This document shows, piece by piece, positions 36,092 through 48,336 of a stretch of DNA of 64,000 bases; within the stretch, counting starts at the first letter, position 1, and each line of letters opens with the position of its first letter. The stretch comes from Leucosporidium creatinivorum (lineage: Eukaryota > Basidiomycota > Microbotryomycetes > Leucosporidiales > Leucosporidiaceae). The translations under genes were made by a program, and so were the position numbers. Location of the stretch: assembly GCA_001600635.1 (NCBI GenBank), contig BCKL01000014.1, positions 324,202 to 388,201 of the forward strand, given 5' to 3'. Under the pieces are notes generated by a model. It made no database searches, was not told where the DNA came from, and worked only from the letters and a program-made list of their open reading frames with translations.

Positions 36092-39000
36092 TCATCCCTT
36101 CAGTACGACCGCCATCAACCGTTTCGCTCTCGCCGTCTCCTCCCTAAACACCTTGTTGTGCGCCTCGCTCTTCTTCTGCTCCTCCTCCGTTCCCTTGACT
36201 CCTTTCGTAGCCTCTGACGATCGACAAGCATACAGCACCTCCCACTCCTCCCAGCTCCACGCGAACTCCTCAGCCCGCAACTGCCCCTCCACCCTCTCGA
36301 AAATGCTGACCGCCTCGCCCTCCTCGTCGAACACCTCGAGCCTCTGCCTCTCATCCGACCAAATCATTCGCACCATCTCGCCTTCGTGCTCCGATCGGAC
36401 CTTGATGAGGCACTTCTGGATCTCATCGCCATGAGCAACGAAGAAGATGGCATCCCGCTCGTTCGACGTCGACACCCTGGAGGGTTTCGACCGCTTGCCG
36501 CTGAGAGGGAGCTCGAGGTCGACTCCGACACGGATGGAGGTGGCGGTGACGACGGTGATGACCTTGCGGTGCATTCGGTTGGCTCGGTCGACGAGGTTGG
36601 CGAAGAAGGGAGAGTCGGCGAAGGGAGCGACGGCCTCGCGCTTCTCGTCCGAGAGGTGACGAGCGATCTCGGGAAGAGGGACGGCGGGAAAGTCGCGCTC
36701 GAGCTGCTGACGCTTGTCGGAGCTGATCCTGAGCTTGAACGACTCGCCTCCCTGAGCGAATCGACGAGTCTTGAGCGATCCTTGCCCCTCGGGCATCGTC
36801 TCCTCATCCCTCTCGCCGTCCTCGTCGCCCTTCTTGCTACTCTTCATGAGTTGGTAGCGCATTTGAGTGACGGTGGTGGAAGGGAGAAAGGTGCGGAGGA
36901 GAACGGCGTAGATGGAGGAGGGGACGAGGTCGGAGTTCTTCATGTCGCGAAGGCGCATGTAGGGAGGAAGAACGGTGAGGGTCGAAAGCTGCGAGCCGAG
37001 GAATGAGGCGTTTCCGCAGGCGGCTAGGTTGGCGCTTCCGTAGTCGACCATCGTGTAGCGAGCGCTACAGACGAGCGCCTCAATAAGCTTGACCTTGTAC
37101 TCGGTCAGGGTCGTAGGGAGGGAGGAGGCGGTGGCGAGGAAGGTGAGGCAGACGCTGTAGTCCTCCTTGAAGAGGAGAAGCGACTGGAGGAGAAAGGAGT
37201 GGAGCGAGAGCCGCTTGGTGCGTTGAAGGCCGACAAAGTGGTCGAATGGGCGGATGTGAACCTTGCCGCCGACGATGATGAACTCGAACCCATCTCCCTC
37301 GCCCGAGTAGCCGAAGAGACGGATGAGCTTGCCCAGCCATCCTCCTTCCTTCTTGAAGCGATGAGCTCCTTCGAGCCAAAGCTTGACGATCCTGTCCAAC
37401 CCAGCCGCTCGAGCTCGCTTCATCGTCTCCTCGCTCCCCATATGATCCAACCACTTCTGCGCGACCTCGGCCGTGGCGACGTAGATCTCGTTGAGGTAGA
37501 AGAACCAACTCAAGCTTGCGAGCTCGCCGGCGCCAATCTGCTGGTTGAGGTGCGAGCCGAGAGGCTGGAAGGCGAGAGGGCCAGCTTCGGGAGCTTTGAG
37601 AGCGTCGATGGGAATGCACTCGGCGAGGGGAAGAAGGTCGACGGCCGCCGCTTGCGAGGGAGGAGCGAGGGTGTGGTTGAAGTTCTTCTGTTGGTCGGCG
37701 TTGATGCGTAGGACTCGTAAGAACTCGGGGATCTGCTCGACGATGGCGAGGCTCGAGAGGAAGGCGGCGGTGAGGTAGTAGATGAAGAAGGCGATGAGTC
37801 CTCCAGTCATGCGTCGGGAAGGGGTTGGTGCGCCAGGCTCGTTCGAGACGGTAAAGGGTGGCCACGGCGTTCCCTTTGACTTCGAGGATGTCGGTTTCTT
37901 CTCGGCGTCCGAGGCATCGCCTGCTTCGGTCGACTCGGCGGGCTTGGGCTTGGGGGTGGAGCGCGACGAAGCGGCAGCCTTTCGAGAGGAAGAGGACGGC
38001 TCGGCAGCGCTGGTAGCATCGTCGTTGATAGCCTCGTCGTTGGTAGCCTCAGCAGCGCTGGTAGCCTCGTCGTTGGTAGCCTCGTCGGTGGTGGCCTTGG
38101 TGGCGGTGGTCTTGTTGGCGGTAGGCTGCTCGGCGGAGGGCGTAGTGGCTTTGGGCTTGAGCTGCTTGGCGTGTCTGAAGCAGGAGGTCAGCGGTGAAAG
38201 CGGGCGAGCAGCGTGCGCCACATACAGCTTCTGTAGCTTCGACACGGGGACCTTAGCGAGCTCAGCGACGTGTTGCCCTGCAGAAGCCAAGTAGTTAGCT
38301 CGAGTCCTCGTTGAAGTGAGCTGAGCCAGCCTACACATCTTCTCGGCCAGGCTAGCACCTCCGATTGCCTTCTTGACCTTCTCGATGTGTCCTCCGACCT
38401 CCCTCAAAGCCTGTAGCTGCTGGTCCTGGGCATGCTGATTCCGTTGAGCGGCGCTGAGAATGGCGACGGCGGCCTGAACGGGCTTGAGAGCGGCTGTGAG
38501 GGCGAAGCTGGCGGCGACAGAGGGAGCAGGCGCAGGAGGAGCATCTTGCCCTTCATCGAGATCGTTGGGACTAGGCGAATGAGGAGAAGGTACGACGGAG
38601 AGCGGGCGAGCTGCACTTTTGGTCGACGCCGGGCTCGTTTCTGTTGAAGCAAGTCGGCGCGATTAGCCTCCTGCTACATCCTCCTCGTAGTCGCCCACTC
38701 GCTGTAGTCGAACACTCGACCTCCGACCTCTGCAAGCTCGAAATAGCCCTCCCCTTCCCGACCTCGCCTCCCCTCGCAGCCTCCGCCCCACGTCCTTGCC
38801 GTCTCGTCGCTAGGTTCGAAGGACTCACCAGAACTAGCAGCGCTTCTAGCCTGCGCCTCTTGCTTGATCAACTGACGGGTGGCCGTTTTCTCCCTGCTCC
38901 AACGAGCCAGAGGTGAGAGTCCATCGTCCTCTTCTTTCGGCTCGTGCTTGAGCGGGCGAGTGGTGAAGCGACGAGGGTAAGTCTGAGCGCGAGGGCTGGG

Positions 39001-39129
39001 GATCGAGTCTGGCTGAGATGTCGAGCTAGGGGAAGGCTGCTGAGCGGCTGGAGGAGCTACGAGGGCTGTGGGAGAAGCGACGCTGCTGCCGAGCGCGGAA
39101 GGGTCGACGGGGAGCTCAAGAGCCTCCAT
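36092..39129 (-). CDS. Large hypothetical membrane protein with acidic tandem repeat
   Basis: Not recognised. Splice phases join four exons: 39129 to about 38829, then from about 38641, then two introns near 38330-38280 and 38227-38175, then one very long exon to 36092; roughly 900 residues. The N-terminal third is Ser/Pro-rich, with a short helical segment (QHAQDQQLQALREVGGHIEKVKKAI). An Ala/Thr/Glu-rich degenerate repeat with TNDEA and ATSAAE units lies at 38000-38110. One hydrophobic segment, LIAFFIYYLTAAFLSSLAIV (about 37760), could cross a membrane. The large C-terminal region looks globular. An in-frame upstream codon at 39228 could extend it. Its promoter is shared with the gene starting at 39297. 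Confidence 0.7.
38000..38115 (-). repeat. Degenerate Thr/Asn/Asp/Glu/Ala coding repeat
   Basis: Within the large unknown protein, short units reading TNDEA / INDDA / TSAAE / TTDEA are repeated imperfectly. The DNA units are related to GTTGGTAGCCTCGTC on the plus strand, consistent with slippage-type growth. Confidence 0.7.
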
Positions 39130-39296
39130 AACGCTGGAGAGAGTAGCCGAGTAGCTTAGAAGTCGATCCTTACTCGTAAGAGACTCGACCGAGCTGGGCG
39201 AAGCGACGAACCAGAGGGAAGAGATCAAAAATCGTTCGAGCGGTCGTCCTCCTCCCTCTCCCTCTTTCGTCTCTCGCTCGGCTCTCGTTTCTCAAC

Positions 39297-41211
39297 ATGT
39301 CGTCAGCTCAGCTTGGCCAGGGTCAGCCGAGCTCGGATATAGTACCATTCGAGCCTACAGGGCAACAGTGGCAGCTGTGTGGAGAGCGGCAGACGTACTT
39401 CTTGCTCAACAACGGAACGGTAGCGGTCGTGCGCAATGTGACGGAGCAGCAGCTCAAGGTGAGTAGTAGAGTGGGCTCTCCTTCAGTGTATGAGCTGAGC
39501 CGTCCATCCTGCAGGATCTCTTTGTCGCACCGCTCAAGCGCTTGGCCGAAGCGAGCAGTCTCGTTCTCGCTGACCTCTCCCTCGTCGACAAGGAGCTGTG
39601 AGTTCGCATTCTTTGCTAGCTAGCGGTGTCGTTGATGGAGAAGAACTATTGACGGAAGCTGACGGATATCTTGCAGGAGGCTCGTCTTTCTCGACACGGG
39701 CGCTGCGAAGTCGGCGTGCGAGACGGCGAGCAAGCTGTTGCTCGACATTCAGTTCCCTGGCTTCAATCTTGAGGTTTGTCTCGCTCCATACAGTATTATC
39801 CTACTCGGCTGACCCCATCGCTTACAGCTCGTTCAAGCCCAACCTTCTGATTGGCACCCGACCGAGCGCCTCGAGGTTGTCCGAGCGCCGAAGCATCGAC
39901 ACTACTTTCGCTCTGAAGTGGACCCAACGGGCAGCCGCTTCGCTCCAGACCTCATCCTCGATACGCACGAGCCTCACGTCGAGCTCTGGACGAACATCTG
40001 CGAATGCGCTCCATACCCCGCCGGCGGCTTCTTCCACCGAGGCATGATCGGCTCCCTCCTACCGGCAGCTCTCTGCAACCCTCCCTCCTTCGCCGTCGAT
40101 CCGTCCAACGCTTTGCTCTCAGCCACCGCCGCCGCTCCTATCACGCATCCGGCTCCCATGCCCGCCCCCGGCGACCAAACCCCTTCGGCTTCAACCTCCG
40201 CCAACGGTCCTCGCCCGCTCTCGGCTCAGCAGACTCAGCAGCAGAGCTACGGAGTACAGAACCCTGCGCTGGAGAGGTGGGAGCGTGGACAAGGCGCAGG
40301 AACCGGGAGTGAGGGACCTCAAGGCGTCAAGAGGAGGAAGGGCGACGAGGAGATCGCCGAGCCGATGCAGGGCGTCGAGCCGTCGAGGAGCCTTCCGATC
40401 AAGCCGTCGGAGCGAGCAAGGAGGATATATCTCATTCGTATTCGTAACGTGCGTATCTCTGCTATACCACAGCGCTGTAGACGCGCCGCTGACTTGCTTC
40501 CTCTCTCTCGCAGCTCGAGCCTCGATGGAACGAGAAAGGCCTCTTCATGAACTTCTTCCGCGATCTCATGGCCAAGGAGCTCAACCTCAACGTTAGGGCT
40601 TTCCATGGACCGGACAGGTGCACGAACGAGACCTACGGCTTCATCGTCTTCCACGACTTGGCGACCGCGTCTCGAGCTCTCGGTGCGCTTTGCATTCCTT
40701 CTACTTGCCTTCGGCGGCAGATCTGACCCACATCATTTTTCTGATAGACCACCTCAACTACAAGCTCCAAGACGCGTCGTCTTGGGCGGAGCACTGGGAC
40801 AGCGTCGGCGATCGTTCGCAAGTCGCGGTGCATGTGCGCTTCGAAGCTCTCCCTCGCTCTGCCCGGTCACCTGCTGACTTCTTTTCACTGTTGTAACTGC
40901 TCTAGGCTGGTGGCCGAGGATTTGAATGGACTCTACCTCAACGAATGGACTTCGCCACCGAGGCCTTCAACCGCACGGGCTGCAAGGCCTTCGTCGGGCG
41001 CTGCATCGGCGAGTCCATGATCTTCCTCTACGACTCGAATGAGCAAGCGTGTAGGGTCGTACAGGCCATGGAGGGAGCGTCGCGTGGCCTTGGCCACCCC
41101 ACCCTCCGCTGCTCGATCTACTCGAACCCCGAGCAGGTCGACTTCGGCATCTTGCCTCAGCTCTCGAACCAGTCGTCGGGTTGGAAGGATCACGCGAGTA
41201 GGGCGTACTGA
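39297..41211 (+). CDS. Hypothetical protein, possibly RRM-like (nucleic-acid binding)
   Basis: Not firmly recognised. Splice phases give about eight exons, roughly 460 residues. The middle part is Pro/Gln/Ser-rich and disordered, followed by basic GVKRRKGDEEI. After SERARRIYLIRIRN (about 40435) the pattern LEPRWNEKGLFMNFFRDLM...YGFIVFHDLATASRAL, and later FVGRCIGESMIFLYDSNEQACRVVQAME, resembles two RRM-type beta-alpha-beta units, the latter with a plausible RNP-like strand. The last splice (GCG|GTGCAT to CTCTAG|GCTGGT near 40905) sets the frame that ends at TGA 41209. The N-terminal third resembles no family I know. An RNA-binding role is a structural guess only. Confidence 0.6.
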
Positions 41212-41342
41212 TCTAGGGCGTCGTCTTGTAATCAGAGGAAGCTCGCTCACTCGCCCGATCGCTTCGGTCATCCGCTTCGCCGAGCCTTGCGGTCGTCTGC
41301 TTTCTCGCTCGCCGGCTCTCGTCTGAGTCTATAAAGGGCGGC

Positions 41343-42813
41343 TTACAGCTCCACAATAACAGGAGCATCTTCACCCTCCTCCAAGTCATCCAGGTCCACC
41401 TCATCATCGCTATAGACGCCCGGATCCCGCTTGATCTGCTCGCCCTCGTAGCTATGCTTCCTGCTCCCCTTAATCATGCCCAGCTCCCACCCAAACTTCT
41501 CGACCGCAACGTTGGCGAGCGCGTCCCACCGCTTGACCACCTCCCTCCATACCTCGTACCCTTCCTCGCCTTCCCGAGTCGACCATTCGGCGGCAGCGTC
41601 CGAGAGGGAAGAGTTGAGCGCGTCCAGCTCTTCGAGGAGGTAGAAGTCGAGGGAGGGCATTTGTTCGGCGAAGAAGAGGGGGTCGAGGAAGGAGAGTTGG
41701 GAGGCAAAGAGGGTGAGGAAGGAGGCGAAGAGAGGGAGGGAGGAGGTGGTGAGGAGTTGGGCGAGAGCGGAGGAGGAGGGACGCCGACAGGTGCTAGGGA
41801 GGACGAGGGAGGAAGACCGGCAGACAAGGGAGAAGAGGGTCTTGTAGGTTGTGAGGGAAGAAAAATTGTGTAGGAGGGTGAAGAGCACGAAGGCGAGTTG
41901 AAGCTCGGCTAGCAGCTCCTTAACGTCTGCGGAAGGGCAGCGAGGTCAGCTACAAGCTTGAACAATCGTCGAACCCAGAGAGCTCACCTCCACCTAGCTG
42001 AGTATCAACAGCATTGGAGAGACACCAGCTCTTGTCCTTGCTCCACCGCGAAAGCTCCTCGCCGACCGCTCCTTGGGGCCAGCTCCGCTTGGCATCCATC
42101 GCCACATATCTCAGCAGCTCGAGCTCCTCGTCGTCATCATCATCCTCCTCGAATACCTCTCGTACCTTGCCCCACGTCTGCTTGCCACCAGCTGCCTTCA
42201 ACTCCACTTCGTCGGCCAAAGTCCCCATCACGGCGTCAACCGAGGCGTTCCCTCGTGCGTCCAATCCTACCACCCTCGCCAGCGTCGACTCGGTGATGAA
42301 GCTGACTAATGGCTTCCATCCCTTCTCAATCTCATCCGAATAGGGCGCCAGCTCGGCGTCTAATCCCTTGAGGTACTCTTGCGAGACGACAGTCGGCTCC
42401 TCCCGCTCTCCTTCGGCCGTGCGCCGTCGTTTGGCCCTGCTCTCGCTGGCGAGCTCCTCCTGCTTGTTGTCCCACTCTTCAACGACCGTTTCTTGTCCCT
42501 TGAAGAAGCGAAGGAGGCCATGACGAACTCCTACGCCGCTGGAGAGGGTCTCGGGCGTTTCGTTGGTGGGAGCGGCGGAGAAGAGGAAGAAGTGGAGACC
42601 TTGGGGGAGGAGTTTGACACCCTGTAGTATAGCGCAGAGAGTCAGCTAGCGCCTGGATGGAGCTGAAGACCTGCAACTCACGCTGAACGAGTCGACAGAC
42701 CAGATGCGCCCGTCGAGGCCAAACTCGGAGCCCTTGGGCAGACCCGTGAGGATGAGGAAGGACTGAGAAGCAAACCGCTCCTGCGCTACGAGCTGTTGGT
42801 CGGTAGAAGCCAT
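41343..42813 (-). CDS. AAR2: AAR2 splicing factor (U5 snRNP assembly)
   Basis: AAR2 binds PRP8 during cytoplasmic assembly of the U5 snRNP and is exchanged for BRR2 in the nucleus. Hallmarks of the N-terminal beta domain: LILTGLPKGSEFGLDGRIW (about 42740) and, after the first intron, GVKLLPQGLHFLFFSAAP (about 42600). The helical C-terminal domain includes KELLAELQLAFVLFTLLHN and an ending rich in Asp/Glu (DDEVDLDDLEEGEDAPVIVEL). Three exons, about 450 residues, slightly longer than S. cerevisiae Aar2. Start 42813 gives MASTDQQLVAQ. In an intron-dense genome such a factor is expected. Confidence 0.85.
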
Positions 42814-43300
42814 GACAAGTGGGCGGCGGGAAGGCAAGAGGCGCGAGTCGGGAAATCGCTCCTCTTGCTCCTTCGTCTTGCTCGTCAATTGCTTGGCAGC
42901 GCGGTAGGAAGATATCAGACCGTTGCTACTATCCTGCCAAGGTGAGCTCAGCGGCCTCTGCAGCTTCACCCTCCGCCGAAAGCTGACTCGCGCGTTGTGT
43001 TCTCTCCAGCTCTTCCTCGTCTCGCTCTCCTCGCTTTCGTCGCCCTCTGCACTTCGGACCTGCTTCTTCGTGATCTGTCTTATCGTCTAAGTGAGTTGCA
43101 GTGCTTGTTTCGCCTCGAGTCCAGGAGTCCGGAGGGAAGGAAACGGCGCGTCGACGCGTAGCAGGCTTTCGAGTGATGATGTAGCGAGAGCAGGGCGGCG
43201 TATCGGGGCACGAGGGATCACAGCGGGATAGTTAGAGTGTCAAGCTGACCTTCTCGTTTCCGCGCAGACGTCCATCCACTCGCTCGTCACCGACTCGGCG
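42814..43300. promoter_or_regulatory. Divergent promoter with probable 5'-UTR intron
   Basis: Upstream region of AAR2 and of the F-box-like gene. A GTGAGT-type donor near 43090 (CGTCTAAGTGAGT) and a GCTGACC...CGCAG acceptor ending at 43267 suggest a 5'-UTR intron before the plus-strand start at 43301. Confidence 0.45.
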
Positions 43301-45001
43301 ATGCCTCCTCCTCGCGCTGTCTCGGCGCTCACGCCCGCCCAACTTCCCAAATCCACCTCCCGGCTGCTCGCTCTACCAGACGAGATCCTCTGCATCATTC
43401 TTCGTATGGCTCGAGATCAGGATGAAGCCTTCAAATCTCGCAAGGATTCGATTCGGGAGCTGCACGAGGAGGGCGAGGATTACGATGCGGAGGACAACAT
43501 CGACCACGAGCGCAGGGAGGTGTTCAGAAGTCTCGAATCTTCTTCCATCTACCCCCAGCTAGGGAAGAGCCTGCTAGCGCTCTCTTCGGCCAACAAAGCC
43601 CTCCGAGAGACGGCTGCTCCCCTCCTTTTCCGGGTACGTCTGGCTTCTTAACGAAGCTCGAGCTGCCGACTGACCCAACAAACGTCTGCAGGAGCTGACG
43701 CCGAAGCGTACCTCCCTCCCCGCCTTCCGCTACCTCATTCGTCCCGCCCGAGCCAATCTCTTCCATCATGCTTCCTTCGACGGTTTCTCACCCCTCAACC
43801 ACATCCTCTTCGCCCAGCTATACCAATTCCCCAACATCCACTCCCTCTCCTTCGACTGCGAGGCGTGGCACGAGCTCTTTGGGGACGATTACAGCATCAA
43901 GGCGCCCAAGGAGGTGCAGTCCTTCGCCCGAATGGCACTCAAGCAGTTGGCGCCACAGATCACCAAGCTCGACCTTCTCAGCTTCTGGGCACTGGACATC
44001 GCGCATGCGCTCCCGGGCTTCGCGGCTCTCACGTCTCTCAACATCAGGATCCTCGACCTCGTGGTCAAACCTGCAGCTTGGGTAGAGCTCAGCACCACAC
44101 TCGAGGCGTGCAATACCCTCCAGAGCCTTTGCATCAACTTCCAGTGCTCACTGGGATTCCGCCCGATCACCTTGCCACCCTCCATCCGATCCCTCTCGGT
44201 CACGACGTCGTGGATCAATCAAGCCGTCTGGCGTTCTGTCGAGGGCCTCGCACCGACTCTCGTAGATCAATCAAGCCGTCTGGCGTTCTGTCGAGGGCCT
44301 CGCACCGACTCTCGTAAATCAATCAAGCCGTCTGGCGTTCTGTCGAGGGCCTCGCACCGACTCTCGTAGACCTTACACTCCATTGGTCGGAAGACGAGAT
44401 GTACGAGGGTATTCCTGGGCCAGACGACGCCCCTTCCGATCTGAAGGCCGACTTTCCTCACCTCCGCACCCTCACTCTCATCCACTATCCTCCCCATGAG
44501 GCACACAAGCTCCTCTGCCACCTCTCTCAGCTTCCTTCCCCCCTCCACACCATCCATTACTCCGTCAACCCTTCGGCTCAAGTCGTTGATCCCACTCCCT
44601 CCATCCCTCTGCCCAAGTTCGGCGCAACACTTCGCAATCTACACCTCGGCGCCGATACCGGCCAATCCGATACGCCGGACAACCTCATTCCGGACAGCCT
44701 CTACGACCTCGAATGGGACGCCCTCCGCATGCCACACCTCCAGGTTCGCCGAAGCAGCCTTGCCGATCCCTATGGCCGCCCTCTCATCAAGTCTCTCCGG
44801 CTATCGGCGGAGGGCCAGCCTGCATACCTCACAGCCGCCATAGCTATGCACACAACCGCCTGCGCGGTGGAGGAAAGCCTTGAGCATGCTCGCCGCTGGC
44901 TTGTGTTCAATTCCCGCGGCCGAGGCGACTTAGTAGGCTTGGAGGAGCTGTTGAAGGACACCAGGGCGCTCAGAGCGAGGTGGTTGGTAGCGCAGGATTG
45001 A
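43301..45001 (+). pseudogene. F-box/LRR-like gene broken by a 52-bp tandem triplication
   Basis: A probable F-box protein: LLALPDEILCIILRMARDQDEAF at the start, then LLALSSANKALRETAAPLLFR before the single coding intron (about 43635-43690), then leucine-rich segments such as ITKLDLLSFWALDIAHALPGFAALTSLNI. At 44214-44369 a 52-base unit occurs three times. Two extra copies add 104 bases, which shifts the frame and gives a stop at 44369. With one unit the frame would continue WINQAVWRSVEGLAPTLVDLTLHWSEDEMYEG and read on without a stop to 45001 (ARWLVAQD). No AGGT occurs in the unit, so a 104-base intron cannot remove the extra copies. Recent loss, assembly error or a truncated protein are all possible. 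The start at 43301 follows a likely UTR intron. Confidence 0.7.
44214..44369 (+). repeat. Three tandem copies of a 52-bp unit
   Basis: Units at 44214-44265, 44266-44317 and 44318-44369 begin ATCAATCAAGCCGTCTGGCG and are identical except for the last base of unit 2 (A instead of G). The unit matches ordinary coding sequence of the host gene, so it arose there rather than by insertion. Confidence 0.97.
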
Positions 45002-45296
45002 TTGGAAGGTTTTGAACTAGCAGAATGAGCCTCGTCACGGCGCATCGCGAGCGCTGAGCATTTCGTTGCTCGTTCTCTCCTTCGCGCTATTGGGTCACTA
45101 GGTCCAGTAATGCAAACGATACTATGATACAGGAGCTTTCTAATCTATACCACGTCGCGCGGCCAACTCCAAACGCACGACGATGGGAGGGAGAGAGGGA
45201 GAGATACTAAACGACAAAGAGGGGAAGCGAACAACTGCGAGAGAGTCACGGGGCGCCTTAGACTGGGGACCTGAACCACACCATCAGAGAACCTGC

Positions 45297-47443
45297 TCAG
45301 AAGGGAATGCCGAGACGACGACGAATCTCCCTGCCGACGGCCTTGCGCTCGCCCGAAGCTCCTCCTCGGCCGGAGGTAGGATCCGACTGGAGAATCGACT
45401 GGTTCTCGTTGGCGCTGAGAGGGTAGAGAAGGTCAGCTTTAAGAGCCGGAGGGCGCGAGAGCAGCTCAGACTCACCGACGAATGAGGTAGGGAAGAGCCT
45501 GGTCGACCGAGGCGTAGGGGACCGACTTGATGACGATGGGGATGGTGGAGACGGCGGTGGGCGAGGGAGGGAGAGTCATGGAGACGAGAGCGTTGGTGAG
45601 GTTGTCACTCATTCCTACGAGCGCAAAGAGAAGTCAGCTCGAGCTCGGTTGAAGCGGAGACGTCGAACTCACCGAGAAGCTGAGCGAACGAGACCCTTCC
45701 GCGGATGCGAGGATCAATCTCGAGTCCCTTGTCGGTGGCAGTAACGAGTCCAGCATCCTGGAGAGCCGCGAGGACCTTGCGAACACTGGTACCGTTGTGC
45801 GAGGCGTAGAACGCTCCAGTTCCAGCCTTGCCCTTCTTGCCCTCGACCACCTCCTCGGCGATCCTCTTCTCGAGCATAAGGGCGCACGAGTCGTAGCAGT
45901 CGTCCGTCTCCTGCTTGTTGGACCAGACGGGAACATCGCCGACCGAGCCGCCGATCTCCCAGCGCTTGCGCTCGGCCTCGACGTAGGCTCCGCGAACGAG
46001 CTTGGCGCCGAACGAGTAGTTATTGGCATCGGCATGAGCGATGGCAGCGGCCATGCGGTGGGGAGCCGAGCGAAGGTAGGCTTGGTCTGTGTATGGGTCG
46101 ACAGGTCAGCTCGAGGCGTGCAGGAAGAGGAGAGCTCTGCACGAACAGGTGTTGTGAACGATAGGGATGGCGGGGCCGTTGACCGAGTTGTCAGGAGTGA
46201 CCTTGTTGAACTCCTCCGAGAGAAGGTCGACGTAGCGGTCAATGCTGTTCGAGAAGCGAGAGCATGTCAGCCAAAAGATCCCCAGACGACATCCGTGAGA
46301 TGCCGAGCATCGCGACTCACGCAGGCTGGAACCAAGTCTGCTCAGCATCAACCAGTAGCCTAACACCACCCTTCTGAGCCTCAGCAGCAATTTGGCGAAG
46401 TCCATCGTGAAGCTTGAGGAGGTTCTCCTTGTCCTCGGCGGAGAGCTCGGGCGATTCGGGGAAGAGGGTGGAGCGGGAGAGGGAGCCGCGAGCGTACTCG
46501 GACGAGTTGATAAGAGCGCGAGTGGCACGAGCGAGGAGTTGGGGCTCGAAGATGAGACCGGTGAGCTTGATGGCGAGGAGGGTGGGCTTGATGGAGTAGT
46601 CGGCCGAGGCAGCCGCCTTGCCAGGCGCCTCAAACTCGGCGGCAGACCGGAGGGCGTTGACGGCCTCGTTGACGTGAGCGTTGTTGACACCAATGAGTTT
46701 GGCCGAGCCATCGACCGAAGCCTCAGCCGAGTAGTTGAGGAGGCAGCCGACCTGCGAAAGTCACGCGGTCGCTATCAGACATCGCGTGGAGCGGTTCGGA
46801 AGAGGCTGTAGGACACTCACACCACTAGCAGAGTACGAATTGACTAGAGGAGCGCAATCGGGGACGGTGGAACCTCCGACAAAGACCGAGTAGAAGGTGC
46901 TCTTCATCGTCTGCGAAGCGAGCGAAGGGGGCGATCAGCTAATCTCTCTTGAACTGCAGGGCATCAGCGAACACTCACGATAGAGAAGAAACCCCAAACT
47001 GCGCTTCCAAGCACGGGTACGTTATCCCTCGCCCACTCGAGCTTCTTGAGCATCCAAGGGCCCGACTCTACAAGTGCGGCCTGCGACGAGCCGAGGTAGA
47101 CAACATACTGGCGCAGGAGGTCTCCGAGGCCTACGAGCTGCAGGTGAGCGGTAGCCTGGTGCAAAGCCTGAGGAGATAGCGCCGAGAGAGGGTCGTTCGG
47201 GTCGAGGAGAGCGGCGGTGGAAGCCTCCAAAGGCTCAGCGGAGGAGCGGGTGGCGATGTACGCTGAAGTACCGAGGAGGGCGACGGCGGCAGCAGTCAAG
47301 CGAGGAGAACGCTGGTAAGCTGATCCGCTGGACGAGCCCGAGGAGGAAGCTGTAGAGTTGAGCCGAATCGCCTGACGAGGGGCGGTCGAGCGCAGGAGGA
47401 CGCGCGAAGTCGAGGCGATGGGTGAGCTGCGAAGGGGGAACAT
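45297..47443 (-). CDS. PUT1: Mitochondrial proline dehydrogenase
   Basis: FAD enzyme of the mitochondrial inner membrane that oxidises proline to pyrroline-5-carboxylate. The Arg/Ser-rich lead (MFPLRSSPIASTSRVLLRSTAPRQAIRLN) is a fitting mitochondrial presequence. The barrel shows RLLVDAEQTWFQP (about 46330), SIDRYVDLLSEEFNK, IPIVHNTC, the long MAAAIAHADANNYSFGAKLVRGAYVEAERKRW segment (about 45990) and ASHNGTSVRKVL (about 45790), typical of fungal PUT1. The tail ends GEIRRRLGIPF-like, with conserved Arg for proline binding. About eight exons, roughly 600 residues. The frame stays open upstream to about 47758, but 47443 is the first ATG giving a normal presequence. Confidence 0.93.
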
Positions 47444-48336
47444 CCTGCTGTAGTGGCCTAGAGGAGAGATGTGTCTTGACGAAGAGAAAGGGAGAAGGGA
47501 GAAGCGCAAGGAGGCCAAAAAGTTCCTTGTGGCCTTGAAGCGAACCGAAGCGGGAAGCTTCGGCAGTCGACTTGAGCTTCGGCAATCCAGAATCGACAGG
47601 TGTGGAGGGAGGGAGGTGGACAGCGATGACCGAGTTCGAGCGGGCGCTGGTCCGGCGCTCCTCGGCAGCCATGAAGCGAGGGCAGAACGGCCCAAGATCA
47701 GGAGTGGCTCGGCGACGATGAGGAGGTCCGTAACAGCTTGCGAGGGTCTGTAGCTCAATCGATCGCAGCAGTTCTCAGGCCCTTAGTATGTTCAAGACGT
47801 CTCGCTATGACTGTGTAGACTTACAGAGCTGTATCTGTCCCCCTTAGAAATCGTCTTCGTACTTGGCTCTCTCATCTCCGAAGGCTCGTGTAGACGATCT
47901 AGCCCTAGGTTAGTGCTGCAGAGCTACACATCGTTTCTTATAATCTTCAAATAACCCCTGAGTTCTACCGCACCTCGTCGGATGTCGTACAGCGAAAGCT
48001 AGCTGCCGCCTTCGCCGGGTTCACTTCGCCGAAACTTCTGGACTCGAGTGCGGACCGAGAGAGCTACCAGGAAGGAAGAGGAGCGTATCATGTTACTCCA
48101 GATCGCTCTGCAGGGGGCTAGACAGGCTGTCGCCAGTCTCGCTGCGCCATTCTCTCAACCTCGGCGCCGGGTCTCTCGAGTCGAGCCCCCTAGCCCTCTC
48201 CATCAGTCATTAAACCCGGCTCAAGCTGGGCTGAGATCGCTGTGTGAACTCGCATAAATCTTCGATAGCTCTTGTGGGCTGTCGGATGAAGTCCGAGGCG
48301 CTTCAGCTGCCGTTCTGCCATCACCGAACCCTCGAA
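47444..48336. other. Gap of about 890 bases upstream of PUT1
   Basis: Contains the PUT1 promoter and AT-richer DNA (47760-47990) with several CTGTAG/TACAG motifs. No gene is supported. The minus-strand frame that continues from PUT1 to 47758 is probably untranslated leader. Confidence 0.4.

Noticed and set aside
44214-44369. The 52-bp repeats as an intron or mobile insertion
   Set aside because: No AGGT lies in the unit to allow a 104-base intron, and the unit is ordinary host coding sequence without target-site duplications.
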